Shown here in pieces: positions 1-12,273 of a stretch of DNA of 64,000 nt; position 1 is the first letter of the stretch, and each line of letters opens with the position of its first letter. This DNA comes from Thalassotalea profundi (GTDB lineage: Bacteria; Pseudomonadota; Gammaproteobacteria; Enterobacterales; Alteromonadaceae). The stretch lies in assembly GCF_014653195.1 (NCBI RefSeq), contig NZ_BNAH01000003.1, positions 62,001 through 126,000 of the forward strand, in the 5' to 3' direction. Made by a program: the position numbers and the translations under genes. The notes under the pieces were generated by a model. That model ran no database searches and was not told the origin of the DNA. It saw only the letters and a list, made by a program, of their open reading frames with translations.

Positions 1-478
<478 letters not shown>

Positions 479-640
479 TTACTCCAAAGTAAGAAAATGA
501 TAATGTATATATCTACTTGATTGGGATTCTAAGCAATAAACTCAAGAGGGTAAAATAACTTTTAATTAAAAAGATCAATGAAATGTTTATTTTGCACAAA
601 TATTTTTACGGGAAAATATAAAATAAGCTTAATAGTCCAT

Positions 641-673
641 AAAAAAAGCCGTTGTCACTGACAACGGCTTTAA
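641..673 (-). terminator. Intrinsic terminator of ald
   Basis: An 11-bp stem (AAGCCGTTGTC-type arm and its complement) with a 4-5 base loop lies just downstream of ald on the minus strand. It is followed in that direction by a run of seven T. It also separates ald from trxB, which is read the same way. Confidence 0.85.
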
Positions 674-689
674 GCAATATATTAAGGAA

Positions 690-1811
690 TTACAAAGTTG
701 CTACTGCAGCAGATGGTTCAATATATTCGTAACCTAAAACATCAGCTACTGGCTTATAGGTAATTTTACCACCTAAAACATTTAAACCATTGAGTAAATG
801 CACATCATCAAGCATTGCTTGTTTAGCCCCTTTATTTGCAAGTGTTACAGCAAAAGGCATTGTAGCGTTAGTCAATGCAAGTGTTGAAGTTCTTGCAACA
901 CCACCTGGCATGTTGGCAACACAATAGTGCACTACATCATCAACTACATACGTAGGATCTTGGTGTGTTGTTGCTTTAGATGTTTCAAAACAACCGCCTT
1001 GATCTATAGCAACATCAACAATAACAGAACCTTTCTTCATCATCTTGATATGTTCTTTGGTTACTAACTTTGGTGCTGCTGCACCAGGAATTAGTACCGC
1101 ACCAATGACAAGGTCTGCATCTACAATTAACTGGTCCATTGCATCGGCCGTTGAATAAACTGTTTTTAAACGCCCATCAAACTCAGTGTCTAATTGACGT
1201 AAACGCGGTAATGAACGATCTAGAATAGTAACATCAGCACCCATGCCAACTGCCATTCTAGCGGCTTGAGTTCCAACAACGCCACCACCAACGATTAATA
1301 CCTTCGCTGGAGCAACACCAGGCACACCACCTAATAATGCGCCTAGGCCACCTTGTGCTTTTTCTAAAGCGTGTGCTCCTGCTTGTATCGACATACGTCC
1401 GGCAACTTCAGACATAGGCGCTAATAATGGCAAACCACCTGTAGCACTAGTGACTGTCTCGTAAGCGATACATGTTGCACCAGAAGCAACCAATAATTCT
1501 GTTTGCTTAGGATCAGGAGCCAAATGTAAGTATGTGAACAATACTTGACCTGGGCGAAGCATTTTACATTCATTTGGTTGAGGCTCTTTTACTTTGATGA
1601 TCATGTCTGCAGTTGCAAAAATTTCTGCAGCCGTATCAATAATTTTAGCTCCAGCTGCGATATATTGTTCATTATCAAAGCCAATAGCTGCACCGCCATT
1701 ATTTTCAACAATAACTTCATGGCCATTAACAATTAATTCTTTAACACCTGCAGGGGTTAAGCCTATGCGATATTCGTGGTTTTTAATTTCTTTAGGTACA
1801 CCAATAATCAT
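690..1811 (-). CDS. ald: Alanine dehydrogenase
   Basis: NAD-dependent enzyme that interconverts L-alanine with pyruvate and ammonia in the cytoplasm. Its 373 residues match the usual length. Substrate-site residues are in family positions: R15 in the N-terminal MIIGVPKEIK block, K in IIKVKEP near 75, and H in YLHLAPD near 96. The Rossmann motif VGGGVVG lies near residue 175 and MPGGVARTST near 300. It is divergent from the Lrp-family gene, the common arrangement in which the regulator controls ald. A minus-strand -10 box TATACT lies at 1852-1857. The AgcS alanine symporter at 10.7 kb may be a functional partner. Confidence 0.96.
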   Translation of the reverse strand: MIIGVPKEIKNHEYRIGLTPAGVKELIVNGHEVIVENNGGAAIGFDNEQYIAAGAKIIDTAAEIFATADMIIKVKEPQPNECKMLRPGQVLFTYLHLAPDPKQTELLVASGATCIAYETVTSATGGLPLLAPMSEVAGRMSIQAGAHALEKAQGGLGALLGGVPGVAPAKVLIVGGGVVGTQAARMAVGMGADVTILDRSLPRLRQLDTEFDGRLKTVYSTADAMDQLIVDADLVIGAVLIPGAAAPKLVTKEHIKMMKKGSVIVDVAIDQGGCFETSKATTHQDPTYVVDDVVHYCVANMPGGVARTSTLALTNATMPFAVTLANKGAKQAMLDDVHLLNGLNVLGGKITYKPVADVLGYEYIEPSAAVATL

Positions 1812-1879
1812 AAATAATCTCTATTAATTTGTTGTTGTAATATTTGCGGCTAGTATAATTAAATTTTTACGGATTAACC

Positions 1880-1904
1880 TATCGTATATTGTAAATTTAC
1901 GATA
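1880..1904. promoter_or_regulatory. Inverted repeat in ald/lrp divergent promoter region
   Basis: The arms TATCGTA (1880-1886) and TACGATA (1898-1904) are perfect inverted repeats around an AT-rich 11-base centre. It lies between the two divergent genes, where an Lrp-type autoregulator would bind. The operator role is inference; only the symmetry is seen. Confidence 0.45.
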
Positions 1905-1944
1905 TATTATTCTGCATAACCCTATTTATTCGGTATTTTATAAA

Positions 1945-2427
1945 GTGAGTAGTCATTCTAATAAAAAGTTAGATCGGATCGATCGTAATATTTTAGTAGA
2001 ACTGCAAAAAAATGCGAAGCTTTCTAATGTTCAGTTATCTAAAAAAGTAGGGCTTAGTCCGACACCTTGTTTAGAGCGTGTAAAAAGACTCGAGCATGAC
2101 AAGTATATCTTAGGTTACCAAGCTATTTTAAACCCAGAGCTGCTTGATGCGGCGCTATTAGTTATAGTAGAAATAACATTAACTAAAACCAGCCCTGACG
2201 TGTTTGATGATTTTTCAAAGGCGGTACACGATCTTGAAGTGATTCAAGAATGCCATTTAGTTTCAGGCGATTTTGATTTTTTATTAAAAACTAGAGTAGC
2301 TGACATGGCCGCTTATCGAAATTTACTTGGTGATACACTTTTACGACTACCTGCAGTGAGTGAAAGTAGAACGTATGTTGTCATGGAAGAAGTAAAATCG
2401 TTAAATATATTACCAATTAAACGTTAA
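1945..2427 (+). CDS. lrp: Lrp/AsnC-family transcriptional regulator (Lrp-like)
   Basis: DNA-binding regulator of amino-acid metabolism, 160 residues. An N-terminal helix-turn-helix covers about residues 9-60, with LDRIDRNILVELQ then LSKKVGLSPTPCLERVKRLE as the recognition helix. A C-terminal RAM/AsnC ligand domain follows, including VIQECHLVSGDFDFLL. Length and motifs fit the global Lrp type, which in gammaproteobacteria usually sits next to ftsK, as here. The start is GTG. It is divergent from ald and probably regulates it. It could be a local AldR-like paralogue rather than the global Lrp. Confidence 0.9.
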   Translation: MSSHSNKKLDRIDRNILVELQKNAKLSNVQLSKKVGLSPTPCLERVKRLEHDKYILGYQAILNPELLDAALLVIVEITLTKTSPDVFDDFSKAVHDLEVIQECHLVSGDFDFLLKTRVADMAAYRNLLGDTLLRLPAVSESRTYVVMEEVKSLNILPIKR

Positions 2428-2498
2428 AGCATTTAATTGCATGGTATTGTTTGGTATTTTACACATAATTATATTAAAAACTTATATTCGGTGACACT

Positions 2499-4997
2499 TT
2501 GTCTGATATTCCTTCTCCCATAAAACTTAATGGTGTACAGCGATTACTTGAAGCAGGCCTTCTTGTTTCATGTGTTTTAGCTATGTATATAATGCTAGCT
2601 TTATTCAGTTTTGACGCCGCTGATCCCGGTTGGTCACAAACAGGTTATCAAACCCCCGTACGCAATTTAGGTGGTGCTGTTGGTGCTTATATTTCTGATA
2701 TGTTACTTAACATATTCGGAGTAGTGGCTTATACCTTGCCTTTTGTCATCGCAATGATAGGTTGGTTATTATTTCAAAAATATTACAAATTAGTACAGCT
2801 TGATTATTTAACCTTAGGTTTGAAGTTTATTGGCTTCATCATGTTTTATATGGGAATAACATCTATTTCAAGTATGAATTTTGATGATATTTTTTATTTT
2901 TCAGCCGGTGGTATTTTAGGTGATGTATTAAGTAATGCTGTTGTACCGTACTTTTCATTTGTAGGTAGCACCTTACTGTTCTTAACCTTTGTTTTATCTG
3001 GTTTCGTGTTAGTAACAGGAATATCTTTATTAAAGTTAATAGACTGTTTAGGCGAGAAAACAATCAACCTTGCTTTAAAAACCGCCGAATTTCCAGAATG
3101 GATAAAAGCGAAATTCGATAGTCGACCGAGCTCAAATTCAAATATTGATGAGCACCAAGGTAAACAATCTAAAATAAATAAAGAGCTACTTTCAACATCA
3201 CCATTAGCGGGTAAAGTTGCTGATGTAGACCAACAAGATGTTCATCAAGCTTTTTCATCCTTAAGTCCACAACAAGATAGTAATATTATATCCACCAGTA
3301 AAAATGACAGTCCATTTCAAAAAGATGATGATATTGAGCCTTTCATTAATATTGATGATTTAATGGGAGAGCCATTAGCTATTAATGTACAAGAACATGT
3401 TAGCGACGATGAAATTAATGCCGCTTTTGAACATGTTGAAAAAATAGATGTTGTACAAGCGCCGAGTAAAAAGCCCGCAGTTAAACTAGAGACAAATGAA
3501 GAGTTTGTAATGCCTTCAATCGACTTACTTGACCGCCCAGATAAAGCGGAACATCCAATTGATGAAGAGCAATTATCTCAAGTTAGCCGTTTAGTTGAAG
3601 CTAAATTAGCTGAGTTTGGTGTTCAAGCTGATGTAGTTGGTGTATATCCAGGCCCTGTTATCACTCGTTTTGAACTTGATCTTGCACCCGGAATCAAAGT
3701 GAGCAAAATTACAGGCCTTTCAAAAGATTTAGCTCGTTCATTATCTGCTAAAGCAGTAAGAGTAGTTGAAGTTATACCTGGAAAGTCTGTGATCGGCCTA
3801 GAATTACCAAATAAGCATCGTGAAATCGTTTATTTAAAAGATGTACTTGCCAGTGAAAAATTTGAGCAAGCATCATCATCTCTGACAATGGCAATAGGGC
3901 AGGACATTGCAGGTGAACCTGTCGTTGTTGATTTAGCTAAAATGCCACATTTGTTAGTAGCTGGTACTACTGGCTCGGGTAAATCAGTAGCTATTAATAC
4001 CATGATTTTAAGCTTGCTTTACAAATCTACCCCTGAAGATGTCCGCATGATCATGATAGACCCTAAAATGTTAGAACTATCTGTGTATGAAGGCATCCCG
4101 CATTTACTTTCTGAAGTTGTCACTGACATGAAAGAAGCTTCTAATGCACTACGTTGGTGTGTTGGTGAAATGGAAAGGCGCTATAAAGTGATGTCAGCTT
4201 TAGGGGTAAGAAACTTAAAAGGATATAATGTCAAAATTGCTAATGCTATAGCCGATGGAGAGCCTCTTATTGACCCATTGTGGCAACCTTCTAGTGGTTT
4301 AGATCAAACTCCACCATTACTTGAAAAACTCCCAAGCATTGTTGTTGTTGTTGATGAGTTTGCTGATATGATGATGATTGTTGGCAAAAAAGTTGAAGAA
4401 TTAATTGCTCGTATTGCACAAAAAGCCCGAGCTGCTGGTATTCATCTCATTTTAGCAACCCAACGACCATCAGTTGATGTAATAACGGGATTAATTAAAG
4501 CAAACATCCCAACGAGAATGGCGCTTCAAGTGTCTTCTCGAATTGATTCTCGTACTATTTTAGATCAGCAAGGTGCTGAACAACTTCTTGGTTATGGTGA
4601 TATGTTTTATTTACCACCGGGTTCTGGTTTACCAACTCGTGTTCATGGTGCTTTTGTCGACGATCATGAAGTGCATGCTGTAGTTAAGGATTGGAAGTCT
4701 CGCGGCGAACCAAACTACGTAGAAGAAATTCTTTCAGGCGAAAATGATCAAGATATTTTATTACCTGGTGAAACTGCTGAGGGTGAAGACTCCGATTTAG
4801 ATACTATTTATGATGAAGCTTTACAGTTTGTCACTGAAACAAGACGAGTTTCAATTTCAAGTATTCAACGAAAATTTCGTATTGGTTATAATCGTGCTGC
4901 TCGTATTGTTGAACAAATGGAAATGCAAGGTGTCGTAACCACACCGGGTAATAATGGCGCTAGGGAAGTCCTCGCGCCACCACCAATTAAGGAATAA
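2499..4997 (+). CDS. ftsK: DNA translocase FtsK
   Basis: Septum-anchored DNA pump that clears and aligns the chromosome terminus at division and activates XerCD. It has 832 residues. Four to five membrane helices occupy about residues 20-185. An acidic linker of about 150 residues follows, much shorter than in E. coli. The motor domain has Walker A GTTGSGKS near 488-495 and Walker [11 protein letters not shown] near 625. A C-terminal winged-helix gamma domain covers about 765-830 ([20 protein letters not shown]). The start appears to be TTG. It is followed at once by lolA, the conserved order. Confidence 0.96.
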   Translation: MSDIPSPIKLNGVQRLLEAGLLVSCVLAMYIMLALFSFDAADPGWSQTGYQTPVRNLGGAVGAYISDMLLNIFGVVAYTLPFVIAMIGWLLFQKYYKLVQLDYLTLGLKFIGFIMFYMGITSISSMNFDDIFYFSAGGILGDVLSNAVVPYFSFVGSTLLFLTFVLSGFVLVTGISLLKLIDCLGEKTINLALKTAEFPEWIKAKFDSRPSSNSNIDEHQGKQSKINKELLSTSPLAGKVADVDQQDVHQAFSSLSPQQDSNIISTSKNDSPFQKDDDIEPFINIDDLMGEPLAINVQEHVSDDEINAAFEHVEKIDVVQAPSKKPAVKLETNEEFVMPSIDLLDRPDKAEHPIDEEQLSQVSRLVEAKLAEFGVQADVVGVYPGPVITRFELDLAPGIKVSKITGLSKDLARSLSAKAVRVVEVIPGKSVIGLELPNKHREIVYLKDVLASEKFEQASSSLTMAIGQDIAGEPVVVDLAKMPHLLVAGTTGSGKSVAINTMILSLLYKSTPEDVRMIMIDPKMLELSVYEGIPHLLSEVVTDMKEASNALRWCVGEMERRYKVMSALGVRNLKGYNVKIANAIADGEPLIDPLWQPSSGLDQTPPLLEKLPSIVVVVDEFADMMMIVGKKVEELIARIAQKARAAGIHLILATQRPSVDVITGLIKANIPTRMALQVSSRIDSRTILDQQGAEQLLGYGDMFYLPPGSGLPTRVHGAFVDDHEVHAVVKDWKSRGEPNYVEEILSGENDQDILLPGETAEGEDSDLDTIYDEALQFVTETRRVSISSIQRKFRIGYNRAARIVEQMEMQGVVTTPGNNGAREVLAPPPIKE

Positions 4998-4998
4998 A

Positions 4999-5700
4999 AT
5001 GAAGATCAATTCTTTTTTATGTCGCAATAATAGTTTTTCTAAACTGACATTCTCGTTTATATTTTCGGCTACTTTTTCAGTGGGTTTTATACCAAGTTCA
5101 ATTGCAGAAACTAAGATCGAATCTCAAGTAAAGTTAAGTGGGCAAACACACAATATAAAAGCAGACTTAATGGCTAAACTTAGCCAAATTCAATATATTA
5201 ATGCAGAGTTTTCTCAAACTGTTGTTAGTGATCTCGGTGAAACTTTACAAAAAGGTAAAGGTACAATTGCAATTAGCAAGCCTGACTTGGTTAATTGGCA
5301 CACGACTGAACCTGATGAAACGTTAATCGTGTCTAATGGTAAAAACTTATGGTTTTATGATCCATTTATTGAACAGGTGAGTATATATTCTTTTGTAAAA
5401 TCAATTGCGAATACCCCAGTATTACTTTTAACGAGTGAAGATCCGTCTTTATGGAATAACTTTCAAGTTAGCCAAAATAAAGAAGGGCAATACCTTATTA
5501 AATCTCTTACAGTAGACAGCCAAATTAAATCATTAACCTTAACATTTGAAAATGAAAAGATAAGTCAATTATCAATATTAGACAGTACCGGCCAAATAAG
5601 TCATATTCATTTGTTAAATATTGATTTCACCACTAAACCTGATAATTCACTATTCGATTTTGTCATACCCGAAGGCGTTATGTTAGATGACCAACGTTAA
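4999..5700 (+). CDS. lolA: Outer-membrane lipoprotein carrier LolA
   Basis: Periplasmic chaperone that takes lipoproteins from LolCDE and hands them to LolB. A longer reading frame begins within ftsK, but the ATG at 4999, one base after the ftsK stop and preceded by AAGGAATAA, is the likely start and gives 233 residues. An export signal of about 35 residues (hydrophobic [16 protein letters not shown], cleavage near SIAETK) precedes the LolA fold, which includes [10 protein letters not shown] and [18 protein letters not shown]. The position between ftsK and rarA is the standard gammaproteobacterial order. Confidence 0.94.
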   Translation: MKINSFLCRNNSFSKLTFSFIFSATFSVGFIPSSIAETKIESQVKLSGQTHNIKADLMAKLSQIQYINAEFSQTVVSDLGETLQKGKGTIAISKPDLVNWHTTEPDETLIVSNGKNLWFYDPFIEQVSIYSFVKSIANTPVLLLTSEDPSLWNNFQVSQNKEGQYLIKSLTVDSQIKSLTLTFENEKISQLSILDSTGQISHIHLLNIDFTTKPDNSLFDFVIPEGVMLDDQR

Positions 5701-7069
5701 CGGTTCATTAGATTTTGGTGATTCATATGAATCTATAACCTCAGAAAAAGATCCATCTAAAATTTCCAGCCCGCTTGCCGCTCAAATGCGACCAGAAAAC
5801 CTTAATAATTATGTTGGTCAACAACATATTTTAGGAAAGGGAATGCCTTTAAGGGTGTCTATAGAGCAAGGGCAGTGTCATTCTGTTATCTTTTGGGGGC
5901 CACCCGGCACTGGAAAAACGACATTAGCTGAAATAATCGCTAACCAAGCAGACGCCGAAATTGAAAGAGTGTCCGCTGTAACTTCAGGTATTAAAGAAAT
6001 AAGACTGGCCATCGATAATGCAAAACATCGCTTAAAACTAAACCATCGACGTACTGTATTATTTGTAGATGAAGTCCATCGTTTCAATAAAAGCCAACAA
6101 GATGCTTTTTTACCGCATATAGAAGATGGCAGCATTATTTTTATTGGCGCTACTACAGAAAATCCTGCTTTTGAGCTTAATAAAGCTTTATTATCTCGAG
6201 CAAGAGTTTACACATTAAAAAAGCTGACTAATCAAGACTTAACTCAAGTATTATTAAGAGCGATAGAGCAACAACGTTCATTTCATCAAGTTAACTTAAC
6301 ACTTGAAAAAGATGCCCAACAAAGCTTATTAAAAAGAGCAAACGGTGATGCTAGACGCTTACTTAACTTGTTGGAAAATTGTATTGATGTTGTACCAAAT
6401 ATTGAAAATAACAAAACCATCACGCTTGAACTAGTTACTCAAGTTGCAGGTAATAAAATCGCCTTATATGATAAAGGGGGAGATGCCTATTATGACATGA
6501 TTAGTGCTTTTCATAAATCGGTAAGGGGCTCTGATCCCGATGCTGCACTTTATTGGTATGCCCGAATTATTACTTCTGGCGGTGATGCGCTTTATGTTGC
6601 TAGACGTCTTTTAGCTATTGCTAGTGAAGACATAGGTAATGCGGATCCAAGAGCTATGCAACTCGCCATTAATGCATGGGATACTTTTCAACGTGTTGGC
6701 CCGAGTGAAGGTGAAAGGGCAATTGCTCAAGCCTGTGTTTATATGGCATTAGCACCTAAAAGTAATGCTGTATATACTGCTTTCAACCAAGCAAAAGCAC
6801 TTGCTAGAGAAACAAGTGAATTGGATGTTCCAGAGCACTTGAAAAATTCAACCAGTGAAATTACTAAAGAGCTAGGTCATGGTACAAGTTATCGCTATGC
6901 TCATGATGAGGTAAATGCTTTTGCTGCAGGCGAATGTTACTTCCCCCAAGAAATTGCCAACACACATTTATATCACCCAACTGATCGCGGTTTAGAGAAA
7001 CAATTAAAAGAAAAACAACAATATTTAGCTAATTTAAACAGGCAAAGTAATGAACAACGCTATAAGTAA
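5687..7069 (+). CDS. rarA: Replication-associated recombination protein RarA (MgsA), AAA+ ATPase
   Basis: Clamp-loader-like ATPase acting at stalled replication forks, 460 residues. Walker A GPPGTGKT is at residues 71-78, and Walker [15 protein letters not shown] near 126. [12 protein letters not shown] (sensor 1) and [10 protein letters not shown] follow. The C-terminal tetramerisation and lid region includes [19 protein letters not shown]. The ATG lies 14 bases inside the end of lolA, so translation is probably coupled. The gene also overlaps crcB by 20 bases. Confidence 0.94.
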   Translation: MTNVNGSLDFGDSYESITSEKDPSKISSPLAAQMRPENLNNYVGQQHILGKGMPLRVSIEQGQCHSVIFWGPPGTGKTTLAEIIANQADAEIERVSAVTSGIKEIRLAIDNAKHRLKLNHRRTVLFVDEVHRFNKSQQDAFLPHIEDGSIIFIGATTENPAFELNKALLSRARVYTLKKLTNQDLTQVLLRAIEQQRSFHQVNLTLEKDAQQSLLKRANGDARRLLNLLENCIDVVPNIENNKTITLELVTQVAGNKIALYDKGGDAYYDMISAFHKSVRGSDPDAALYWYARIITSGGDALYVARRLLAIASEDIGNADPRAMQLAINAWDTFQRVGPSEGERAIAQACVYMALAPKSNAVYTAFNQAKALARETSELDVPEHLKNSTSEITKELGHGTSYRYAHDEVNAFAAGECYFPQEIANTHLYHPTDRGLEKQLKEKQQYLANLNRQSNEQRYK

Positions 7070-7451
7070 TTTTAGTCTTTATATATCAATTGCTATAGGT
7101 GGAGCTTGTGGTGCAAGTTTAAGGTATTTTTTTTCCCAATTAATTTTTAACTGGTTAGGAAAAGGTTTTCCTTTTGCCACCTTGGCTGTTAATGTTTTTG
7201 GCTCTCTGATAATGGGGGCGCTTTATGGTTTAATTGAACAAGGAATAATTGAAGTTAGTGTTTATCGAACTTTAATAGGAATAGGTTTTCTTGGAGCCTT
7301 TACGACATTTTCAACATTTTCTATGGACACTTTGCTCTTAATGCAGCAAGGCGAGTCACTTAAAGCAATGTTAAACGTATTACTAAATGTTAGCCTGTGT
7401 GTATTTGCTTGTGGTATAGGAATGTATCTAGTGACATTATTTAATAAGTAA
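7050..7451 (+). CDS. crcB: Fluoride exporter CrcB/Fluc
   Basis: Small dimeric fluoride channel of 133 residues with four membrane helices. Family signatures are [11 protein letters not shown] near residue 20, [15 protein letters not shown] near 42-56 (the conserved Asn), and [15 protein letters not shown] near 77-91 (the central sodium-site and phenylalanine track region). It starts inside the 3' end of rarA. I see no fluoride riboswitch, since its upstream sequence is the coding end of rarA. Confidence 0.93.
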   Translation: MNNAISNFSLYISIAIGGACGASLRYFFSQLIFNWLGKGFPFATLAVNVFGSLIMGALYGLIEQGIIEVSVYRTLIGIGFLGAFTTFSTFSMDTLLLMQQGESLKAMLNVLLNVSLCVFACGIGMYLVTLFNK

Positions 7452-7537
7452 CTTACTTATATCTTGAGGTGACATGGCTATAAACCTCTTGGTACAATAC
7501 GTCATAATTTTTAAAAGTAACTATATAAGAACCATAA

Positions 7538-8830
<1,293 letters not shown>

Positions 8831-8841
8831 TAGTTATCTAT

Positions 8842-8871
8842 AGTGGCTAGGGAAAATATTACCTAGCCACT
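8842..8871 (+). terminator. Probable terminator of serS
   Basis: A perfect 10-bp inverted repeat (AGTGGCTAGG and its complement) with a 10-base loop lies 11 bases past the serS stop. The following bases are only moderately T-rich, so efficiency is uncertain. Confidence 0.5.
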
Positions 8872-8954
8872 GATGCTATCATTTATTTTATTTGGAATTT
8901 ATTCTGTCATTCATGGGTCTTTATCAGTTGATGTAGGTTTCCAAGGATAGTCTT

Positions 8955-9437
8955 TTGTTAAAAAATTTATCACTTCAAGTTCTTTTCTTTTTTTTAGTCT
9001 TTCAATTGTTGTCGTGGTTTCAAACTACCGATATGTTAGCTACTGATAGCACGATAAATACTTCATTTATGGTGCAAACAACGATGGAAGATGAAATAAC
9101 ACTAGCCGCTGACAATAAAACTCTTGTACTGTATTTCTTTGCCCCTTGGTGTAGCGTTTGTCATGCAAGTATTGATAATTTACAAAAATTATACGAAAAA
9201 AATGAACAGTTTGATGTGATTGCTGTTGCCTTAGATTTCACTGAAAAACAAGATGTACTAGACTTTGCACAACAGCACCAATTAACATTTCCAATTGTAT
9301 TTGGGAATGAAAAAATAAAACAAGCATTTAAAGTATTTGCTTACCCTAGTTATTATGTAATTGATGAACATAATTCCATCAAATCGAAATCTGTCGGTTA
9401 TTCTACAGAGTTTGGACTTTATTTAAGATCACTTTAA
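8955..9437 (+). CDS. Membrane-anchored or exported thioredoxin-fold protein (TlpA/redoxin-like)
   Basis: A 160-residue protein with an N-terminal hydrophobic stretch (LQVLFFFLVFQLLSWF) acting as a signal anchor, then a thioredoxin fold. The active site is C66-S-V-C69 in FFAPWCSVCHA, and the cis-proline loop is FAYPSYYVID near 130. This predicts a periplasmic disulfide oxidoreductase of the TlpA group. The CSVC dipeptide is unusual compared with CGPC or CPPC. The start is TTG, preceded by an AAGGA ribosome site. No cytochrome c maturation genes are nearby, so the substrate is unknown. Confidence 0.75.
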   Translation: MLKNLSLQVLFFFLVFQLLSWFQTTDMLATDSTINTSFMVQTTMEDEITLAADNKTLVLYFFAPWCSVCHASIDNLQKLYEKNEQFDVIAVALDFTEKQDVLDFAQQHQLTFPIVFGNEKIKQAFKVFAYPSYYVIDEHNSIKSKSVGYSTEFGLYLRSL

Positions 9438-9503
9438 TACTTCTGATCTTAATCACGATTGTGTACACTTAGATTTTCAAATAAACAACAAGTAAGTCTT
9501 TTC

Positions 9504-10631
9504 ATGCAAATAACGTCAAACTTTGATAGTGGCAATATTCATGTTGTTGCTGCTGAACAAGCAGATAATATCCAATTAGAAATAAAAAAAGATAATCAAT
9601 CAGAATATTTCCAATGGTTTCACTTTAAATTACATAACCTCGAACATATAGAACATACACTTAGCATCACTAATGCAGCACAGTCGGCTTACTTAGAAGG
9701 CTGGCCTGGTTACCAAGCTGTTGCTTCTTATGATAGAGAACATTGGTTTAGAGTGCCGACCGAATTTGACGGACAAAACTTAATTATAAAATTTACCCCT
9801 GATTACGACTCTACTTACTTCGCCTACTTTGCCCCCTATAGCTACGAACGCCATCAAGACTTAATTCACAATGCGCAACTTGATATTGATTGCCAATTAC
9901 AAGTGTTAGGTCAAACTCATGATGGCCGTGATATTTCATTATTAAAAATTGGTGAAGAAGGCGCAGGTAAAAAAACGATTTGGTTAACTGCACGTCAACA
10001 CCCAGGTGAAACCATGGCTGAATGGTTTATGGAAGGCTTTCTTGATCGATTACTCGATGAAGACGATGGTGCGGCACGTGCTTTATTAAATAAAGCTGTT
10101 TTTTATGTTGTGCCTAACATGAATCCCGATGGATCAGTTAGAGGACATTTAAGAACTAATGCTGTTGGTGTAAACCTCAATAGAGAGTGGGATAACCCGA
10201 CATTAGAGAAAAGTCCTGAAGTTTACTTTGTTCGAGAGAAAATGCTAGAAACAGGCGTAGATATGTTTTTAGATATTCACGGCGATGAAGCTTTACCGGT
10301 TAACTTTGTTGCAGGATCAGAAGGGATACCATCTTATAACGACAAGCTAAAATCGTTAGAAGAACAATTTAAAAAAATATTGCTGCAAATTACACCAGAA
10401 TTTCAAGATGAAAAAGGTTATGAAAAAGATGAACCAGGTAAAGCTAATTTGACTTTAGCTTCTAATTGGGTAGGTGAGCAATTTAAGTGTTTATCTTATA
10501 CCGTTGAAATGCCGTTTAAAGATAATGAATTGTTACCAGACTACAGTGTAGGTTGGTCTGATAATCGAAGTAGTCTTTTTGGAAGAGACTTTTTGACTGC
10601 AATATATCACGTAGTCGACGACTTAAGATAA
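9504..10631 (+). CDS. M14-family zinc carboxypeptidase, cytosolic carboxypeptidase (CCP) type
   Basis: Metallo-carboxypeptidase of about 375 residues without a signal peptide. An N-terminal beta-sandwich domain (about 1-125) precedes the catalytic domain, as in CCP/Nna1-like enzymes. Zinc ligands are H166 and E169 in RQHPGE and H259 in LDIHGDE. The substrate-binding stretch NPDGSVRGHLRTNAVGVNLN is present, and the catalytic glutamate is E335 in YTVEMPF. An upstream TTG would add 15 residues, but the ATG at 9504 better matches the family start. The bacterial substrate is unknown. Eukaryotic relatives remove glutamates from tubulin tails. Confidence 0.85.
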   Translation: MQITSNFDSGNIHVVAAEQADNIQLEIKKDNQSEYFQWFHFKLHNLEHIEHTLSITNAAQSAYLEGWPGYQAVASYDREHWFRVPTEFDGQNLIIKFTPDYDSTYFAYFAPYSYERHQDLIHNAQLDIDCQLQVLGQTHDGRDISLLKIGEEGAGKKTIWLTARQHPGETMAEWFMEGFLDRLLDEDDGAARALLNKAVFYVVPNMNPDGSVRGHLRTNAVGVNLNREWDNPTLEKSPEVYFVREKMLETGVDMFLDIHGDEALPVNFVAGSEGIPSYNDKLKSLEEQFKKILLQITPEFQDEKGYEKDEPGKANLTLASNWVGEQFKCLSYTVEMPFKDNELLPDYSVGWSDNRSSLFGRDFLTAIYHVVDDLR

Positions 10632-10680
10632 GTAAACTTAGAAATTAGCAATAATAAAAAGAATAATTAGGAGTTAAATA

Positions 10681-12165
10681 GTGCAAGAATTAGTGAGTAC
10701 ACTTAATGGTTTTATTTGGAGTCCAGCATTAATCTATTTATGTTTAGGCGCGGGATTATTTTTCACAATAGTTACCCGTTTTGCACAGATACGACATTTC
10801 AGAGAAATGTGGCGTCTGCTACTTTCAGGAAAAAGTTCAAAACACGGAATTTCTTCATTCCAAGCTTTAGCCGTATCATTATCAGGTAGAGTAGGGACCG
10901 GTAATATCGCTGGTGTTGCCGCTGCTATTGGTTTTGGTGGCCCTGGTGCGGTATTTTGGATGTGGGTAGTTGCTTTTTTCGGTGCAGCTACAGCCTATAT
11001 TGAATCAACAAACGCTCAAATTTATAAAGAGAAAGATGGCGGTGTGTATCGTGGTGGTCCTGCTTATTATATAGAAAAAGCTATGGGGCAAAAATGGTAC
11101 GCTTGGATATTTGCTATAGCTACAATAATTGCCTGTGGTGCTTTATTACCAACAGTACAATCAAATAGTATTGGTGAAGCTGTTGTAATGGTATTTGGTA
11201 CAGGTGACTATATTGATACATTCTTTGGTGAAATAGCATTAACTAAATTATATACAGCAGTATTTATTGTACTAATTTTAGGTTTCATTATTTTTGGTGG
11301 TGTTAAGCGTATCGCCAACTTTACTCAAGTTGTTGTTCCATTTATGGCTTTGGCATATATCATTATTGCTTGTGTGATTATTGCACTTCATTTTGATCGC
11401 TTGCTAGATGTCTTTTGGTTAATTATCGATGATGCATTTTCGCCAATGGCTGGTGTTGGAGCTGCAATAGGTTGGGGTGTTAAACGCGGTGTTTATTCTA
11501 ATGAGGCAGGACAAGGTACTGGACCACATGCAGCAGCCGCTGCTGAAGTTGAGCATCCAGCACAGCAAGGGTTAGTACAATCATTTTCTGTATACATAGA
11601 TACATTATTTGTTTGTTCAGCTACCGCCTTCATGATTCTAATTACTCAGTCTTACAATGTACAATTAGAAGGTCAAAGTAGCTTTATAGTTCAAAACATT
11701 GCAGGTGATATTGCTGCAAATAGTCCAGCTTTTACTCAAATTGCAGTAGAAAGTGTATTAGAAGGCTTTGGTAAACCATTTATTGCATTAGCTCTATTTT
11801 TCTTTGCTTTTACGACAATTCTTGCCTACTACTTTATCGCCGAAAATAATGTTGCTTACATAAAACGTACAATTAAAATTCCAGCATTAACATTTATGCT
11901 TAAAATGCTAATTATGATTGCGGTTTTCTATGGCACGATAAAAGCCGCAGATATTGCATGGGGTATGGGTGATGTCGGTGTAGGTATTATGGCTTGGCTC
12001 AATATTATTGGTATTGTAATTATTTTCTTTATGTCTAAACCTGCTATAAAGGCATTGCGAGATTATGAACGTCAACAGAAAGAAAATGTTGAAGTTTATA
12101 CATTTGATCCTAAAAAGTTAGGGATTAAAAATGCTACCTTTTGGGAAGATAGACTTAAAAAGTAA
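10681..12165 (+). CDS. Alanine/glycine:sodium symporter, AgcS family
   Basis: Inner-membrane sodium-coupled uptake carrier for alanine or glycine, 494 residues and about 10-11 membrane helices. Signatures are GRVGTGNIAGVAAAI near 70, FWMWVVAFFGAATAYIEST near 97, and the long conserved KRGVYSNEAGQGTGPHAAA near 270. The start is GTG after AGGAG. It may supply alanine to the alanine dehydrogenase encoded at 0.7-1.8 kb, though the two are not in one operon. An intrinsic terminator follows. Confidence 0.9.
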   Translation: MQELVSTLNGFIWSPALIYLCLGAGLFFTIVTRFAQIRHFREMWRLLLSGKSSKHGISSFQALAVSLSGRVGTGNIAGVAAAIGFGGPGAVFWMWVVAFFGAATAYIESTNAQIYKEKDGGVYRGGPAYYIEKAMGQKWYAWIFAIATIIACGALLPTVQSNSIGEAVVMVFGTGDYIDTFFGEIALTKLYTAVFIVLILGFIIFGGVKRIANFTQVVVPFMALAYIIIACVIIALHFDRLLDVFWLIIDDAFSPMAGVGAAIGWGVKRGVYSNEAGQGTGPHAAAAAEVEHPAQQGLVQSFSVYIDTLFVCSATAFMILITQSYNVQLEGQSSFIVQNIAGDIAANSPAFTQIAVESVLEGFGKPFIALALFFFAFTTILAYYFIAENNVAYIKRTIKIPALTFMLKMLIMIAVFYGTIKAADIAWGMGDVGVGIMAWLNIIGIVIIFFMSKPAIKALRDYERQQKENVEVYTFDPKKLGIKNATFWEDRLKK

Positions 12166-12207
12166 ATTAAGGGGCATTTAAGTAAAATTTCTCTCAATTA
12201 ATTTATT

Positions 12208-12238
12208 AAAAAAGCACCCATTGTGGTGCTTTTTTTTG
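12208..12238 (+). terminator. Intrinsic terminator after the AgcS gene
   Basis: A short GC-containing stem (AAAGCACC and GGTGCTTT arms) is followed by eight T on the plus strand, just past the symporter stop. The A-run on the other side could allow bidirectional action. Confidence 0.88.
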
Positions 12239-12273
12239 TAGAATAAGTACAACATTTTTTTATTGAGGTCATT

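Noticed and set aside
2863-3063. Minus-strand open frame inside ftsK
   Set aside because: It lies entirely within a well supported gene in another frame, with no family resemblance. The same applies to frames at 5878-6135, 22024-22293, 32789-33058, 51264-51464 and 62273-62554.
7050-7451. Fluoride riboswitch for crcB
   Set aside because: crcB starts inside the rarA coding region, leaving no leader. No fluoride aptamer pattern is seen.
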